Assembly (NCBI GenBank): GCA_030635525.1
Contig: DAOVYR010000057.1
Coordinates: 1-7,192, forward strand
Direction: 5' to 3'
DNA: 7,192 bases
From: Candidatus Nanohalarchaeota archaeon
GTDB taxonomy: Archaea > EX4484-52 > B79-G9
Under the pieces are notes generated by a model that saw nothing but the letters and a program-made list of their open reading frames with translations, was not told the DNA's origin and did not search any database. Shown here piece after piece: positions 5,695-7,192 of the stretch (the first letter of the stretch is position 1; every line of letters starts with the position of its first letter). The translations under genes and the position numbers were made by a program.

Positions 5695-6993
5695 CTACTT
5701 AATCAGCTTCGAAGCACTATTAGCTCTCTTCTCAAACTCTTTCAGAATAACCTTCCGGACCTCATTTACCCTATTAGGATTCTTCCCGTTCGCAGACGCT
5801 GCCCCTGCATGTCCTCCCACACTGCCATCAATCAGCGGCTCCGCCTTCTTAAGCATCTTCACAAGATCAATATCAGAAGAAAGATACTTTCTCACCCGCG
5901 CACTAATCCTTATCTCATCCTTCTTGACATTAAAGACAATAGCCACATCCGCGCCCATCCGGATAATATGCGCAGCAGCCCTTGACTCAAACGACCCTGC
6001 CCGCGAAAAAGCGATAATCAAATCCCTGATGCGATAAAGTTCCACTCGCCTCATCACCTTCAGCTTGGCGATGCGCTCAGAAATATCCTCCTTCACACTC
6101 AGCGCATCAAAAATCTCATCCAACCCGGCATAATTCAAAAGCTCATCCACAACATCAATATCATCTTTAGAGGCAATGCGCAAAAACGCACTGTCCGCAA
6201 CAATGCCGCAAAGAATATGTGGCGCAGCATGCGAAACAACAGGAATGCCCAAACACACAATCATCCTGTAGACAAGAATCGCGCATGAATGCGCCTCAGT
6301 ATCAACAAACGTAAAATCAGCATCTTTCGCAAGGTTTCCCCTCTGGTGATGGTCAATCAATATGATCTTCGGATTAGTCCGAAATCCAGGCTCACCGATC
6401 TGCTCAGAAGACGACGAATCCACAATAAACACAAGACTAGGGCTCTTCTCAACCTCATCCCTCACATGAAACGGATACTTTTCAAGGACCCGTCGCCCCT
6501 GTCGGCTGATACCGAGAGGCGCACTCACAGTCACCGACAAGCCCTGCTTCCTCAGCAAAAGAGCAAGCGCAACAGCACTTCCAACAGCATCCGGATCCGC
6601 ATTGTGATGCATAATAATCTGCGCCTTCTCATGATTCGCAACCTCAGCCCATATTTTTGCAATATCCTTCCTCTGCCTGTTCGATATGCTTACAGCGCCA
6701 ATCTCCTCATCCTCTGCAAAAAGTCCTGCGATTTTCAGGTAAAGCGAATGGCTCCTGTTCACTCTGTATTTACCCTCATCATCAACCACAAACCCTTGGT
6801 CCTTCAAAATATGAATATCCCTGTAAGCAACAGAATAAGCAACCTCTGCCATCTCAGAAACAGAATGTATCGAATTGAGCGCATCATCCGCATTGATCAT
6901 CGCCCTGATAATCTTGATTTTGCTCTTCGCGCCAAGAATATTTTCTATATCTTCAATATTCTCCAATTTATCATCCATAACATATAATTGCAT
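5695..6993 (-). CDS. Winged-helix / DHH-DHHA1 phosphoesterase fusion
   Basis: A 432-residue protein joining a DNA-binding domain to a DHH phosphoesterase (NrnA/RecJ-like superfamily, Mn-dependent cleavage of phosphodiesters in short oligonucleotides, cyclic dinucleotides or pAp). Residues about 16-90 form an ArsR-type winged helix: ILGAKSKIKIIRAMI, then SVSEMAEVAYSVAYRDIHIL, then the wing GKYRVNRSHSLYLK. The DHH domain starts near 122 with motif I IMHHNADPDAVGSAVAL (His130, Asp133, Asp135). Motif II is IVDSSSS (Asp192), motif III DHH (214-216), and motif IV CGIVADSAF (Asp267). The C-terminal DHHA1 domain carries GGHAGAASA (393-401). All metal ligands look intact. Two starts are possible: ATG at 6993, or ATG at 6978 (codon 6), which a TATA box near 7005 would place at the transcript 5' end. 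A 30-bp palindrome just upstream suggests self-regulation. The true substrate is unknown. It may share some transcripts with the downstream protease unit. Confidence 0.93.
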   Translation of the reverse strand: MQLYVMDDKLENIEDIENILGAKSKIKIIRAMINADDALNSIHSVSEMAEVAYSVAYRDIHILKDQGFVVDDEGKYRVNRSHSLYLKIAGLFAEDEEIGAVSISNRQRKDIAKIWAEVANHEKAQIIMHHNADPDAVGSAVALALLLRKQGLSVTVSAPLGISRQGRRVLEKYPFHVRDEVEKSPSLVFIVDSSSSEQIGEPGFRTNPKIILIDHHQRGNLAKDADFTFVDTEAHSCAILVYRMIVCLGIPVVSHAAPHILCGIVADSAFLRIASKDDIDVVDELLNYAGLDEIFDALSVKEDISERIAKLKVMRRVELYRIRDLIIAFSRAGSFESRAAAHIIRMGADVAIVFNVKKDEIRISARVRKYLSSDIDLVKMLKKAEPLIDGSVGGHAGAASANGKNPNRVNEVRKVILKEFEKRANSASKLIK

Positions 6994-7000
6994 CCCAAAC

Positions 7001-7009
7001 TATATATTT
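7001..7009 (-). promoter_or_regulatory. TATA box of the DHH gene
   Basis: On the minus strand AAATATATA (from CAAATATATAG) is centred about 27 bases before the ATG at 6978 and only 12 bases before the ATG at 6993. By normal archaeal spacing transcription would begin near 6978-6982, which favours the downstream start and a leaderless mRNA. Confidence 0.5.
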
Positions 7010-7010
7010 G

Positions 7011-7040
7011 TATCTTTTTTTAGATATCTAAAAACAGATA
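7011..7040. repeat. 30-bp near-perfect palindrome (candidate operator)
   Basis: The left arm TATCTTTTTTTAGAT (7011-7025) matches the reverse complement of the right arm ATCTAAAAACAGATA (7026-7040) at 14 of 15 positions; the inner 18 bp are perfect. It abuts the DHH gene TATA box on its upstream side and lies about 19 bases upstream of the TATA of the divergent gene. Because it is outside both predicted transcripts it should act as DNA, not as an RNA hairpin. A dimeric winged-helix protein is the expected binder. Confidence 0.7.
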
Positions 7041-7049
7041 AACTTTATC
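7037..7049. repeat. 13-bp palindrome overlapping the 30-bp palindrome
   Basis: GATAAA and TTTATC flank a central C at 7043 in perfect symmetry. The GATA end is shared with the right edge of the 30-bp palindrome, so two sites may be stacked side by side, reaching toward the TATA of the plus-strand gene. AT-rich DNA makes short palindromes common, so its significance is uncertain. Confidence 0.4.
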
Positions 7050-7058
7050 ATAATCACG

Positions 7059-7067
7059 TTTTATAAA
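7059..7067 (+). promoter_or_regulatory. TATA box of the membrane protein gene
   Basis: TTTTATAAA is centred 26-27 bases before the ATG at 7090, the spacing expected for transcription starting at the start codon. No ribosome site is present in the AT-rich stretch before the ATG, consistent with a leaderless mRNA. Confidence 0.55.
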
Positions 7068-7089
7068 CATCTACACACAATAATTAAAA

Positions 7090-7192
7090 ATGACAGATTC
7101 TCATGACAAAGCCCAAAAAAATCTGAAATATACTCTTTTATTCACATTCTTCGTAATAGCCCTGCTCACAAACGTCATCGGTGCAGTAACAA
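7090..7192 (+). CDS. Membrane protein, N-terminal part (runs off right edge)
   Basis: Thirty-four codons are visible from the ATG at 7090-7092. A short polar, charged N-terminus (MTDSHDKAQKNLKY, 1-14) is followed by a hydrophobic segment (TLLFTFFVIALLTNVIGAVT, 15-34) that reads as a first transmembrane helix. The positive charges before the helix favour a cytoplasmic N-terminus. The pattern resembles the start of many multi-pass transporters, including major-facilitator members, but too little is present to name a family. There is no signal-peptidase site in the visible part. It is divergent from the winged-helix/DHH gene and shares its palindrome-containing control region, so it could be a regulatory target of that protein. 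The gene call rests on the open frame, the TATA spacing and the clear hydrophobic helix. Confidence 0.7.
   Translation, partial: MTDSHDKAQKNLKYTLLFTFFVIALLTNVIGAVT

Larger units (their letters stand above)
6994..7089. promoter_or_regulatory. Divergent control region between DHH gene and membrane protein gene
   Basis: A 96-base AT-rich spacer contains TATA elements facing both ways (7001-7009 minus; 7059-7067 plus) with a 30-bp near-perfect palindrome and an overlapping 13-bp palindrome between them. No coding or RNA gene is apparent. The symmetry points to a DNA-binding regulator acting on one or both genes. Confidence 0.65.

Noticed and set aside
6289..6987. 232-codon plus-strand frame opposite the DHH gene
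   Set aside because: It is rich in Arg, Asn and His with no domain pattern, as expected of a shadow frame; the minus strand carries all DHH motifs.

Overview
The window looks archaeal. Six of the eight genes have an AT-rich TATA-like element about 25-30 bases upstream of the start codon. Several starts have no Shine-Dalgarno sequence, as expected for leaderless mRNAs, while internal genes carry GGTGA-type ribosome sites. No bacterial -35/-10 promoter is needed to explain any start. The protein families also fit an archaeon: a phosphoenolpyruvate synthase, a winged-helix/DHH fusion, a stand-alone two-CBS protein, and RimK plus PF05618-type genes. The lineage cannot be fixed from this window. 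A DPANN-type or other poorly sampled euryarchaeal genome is a guess. No rRNA, tRNA, CRISPR array, transposon or phage gene was seen.

Layout. Positions 1-404 (minus) hold the N-terminal part of a tRNA-dihydrouridine synthase, which runs off the left edge. Positions 405-557 are a divergent promoter region. Positions 558-2978 (plus) encode phosphoenolpyruvate synthase (ppsA), complete, with its catalytic His and Cys. It converges tail to tail, 11 bases apart, on a minus-strand gene group. That group reads right to left: a winged-helix/DHH phosphoesterase (6993-5695), a PF05618 retropepsin-like protease (5643-5236), a degenerate ATP-grasp paralogue (5231-4356), an intact RimK-family ATP-grasp ligase (4290-3403) and a two-CBS-domain protein (3370-2990). 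Positions 6994-7089 are a second divergent promoter region with a 30-bp near-perfect palindrome. From 7090 (plus) a membrane protein begins and runs off the right edge.

How the genes may work together. The central unit is protease, then degenerate ATP-grasp, then RimK-like ligase, then CBS protein. In bacteria, RimK ligases that add amino acids (classically glutamate) to protein tails are found next to PF05618/RimB-type proteases, so a 'writer' and an 'eraser' of a peptide tail may be encoded side by side here. The extra element is the middle gene. It is clearly homologous to the neighbouring ligase, but it has lost the glycine-rich ATP loop, both acidic Mg-binding residues and the whole basic substrate loop, while keeping a full-length open frame. 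That suggests a conserved pseudoenzyme partner. The CBS protein could add adenylate sensing. The substrate is unknown.

The DHH protein has a DNA-binding N-terminus, and the long palindrome lies just upstream of its own TATA box, which makes it a candidate autoregulator that may also control the divergent membrane protein. The plus strand is C-rich relative to G in both gene orientations in the lines I counted. This suggests a replication-strand bias in which ppsA is the gene on the minority strand.
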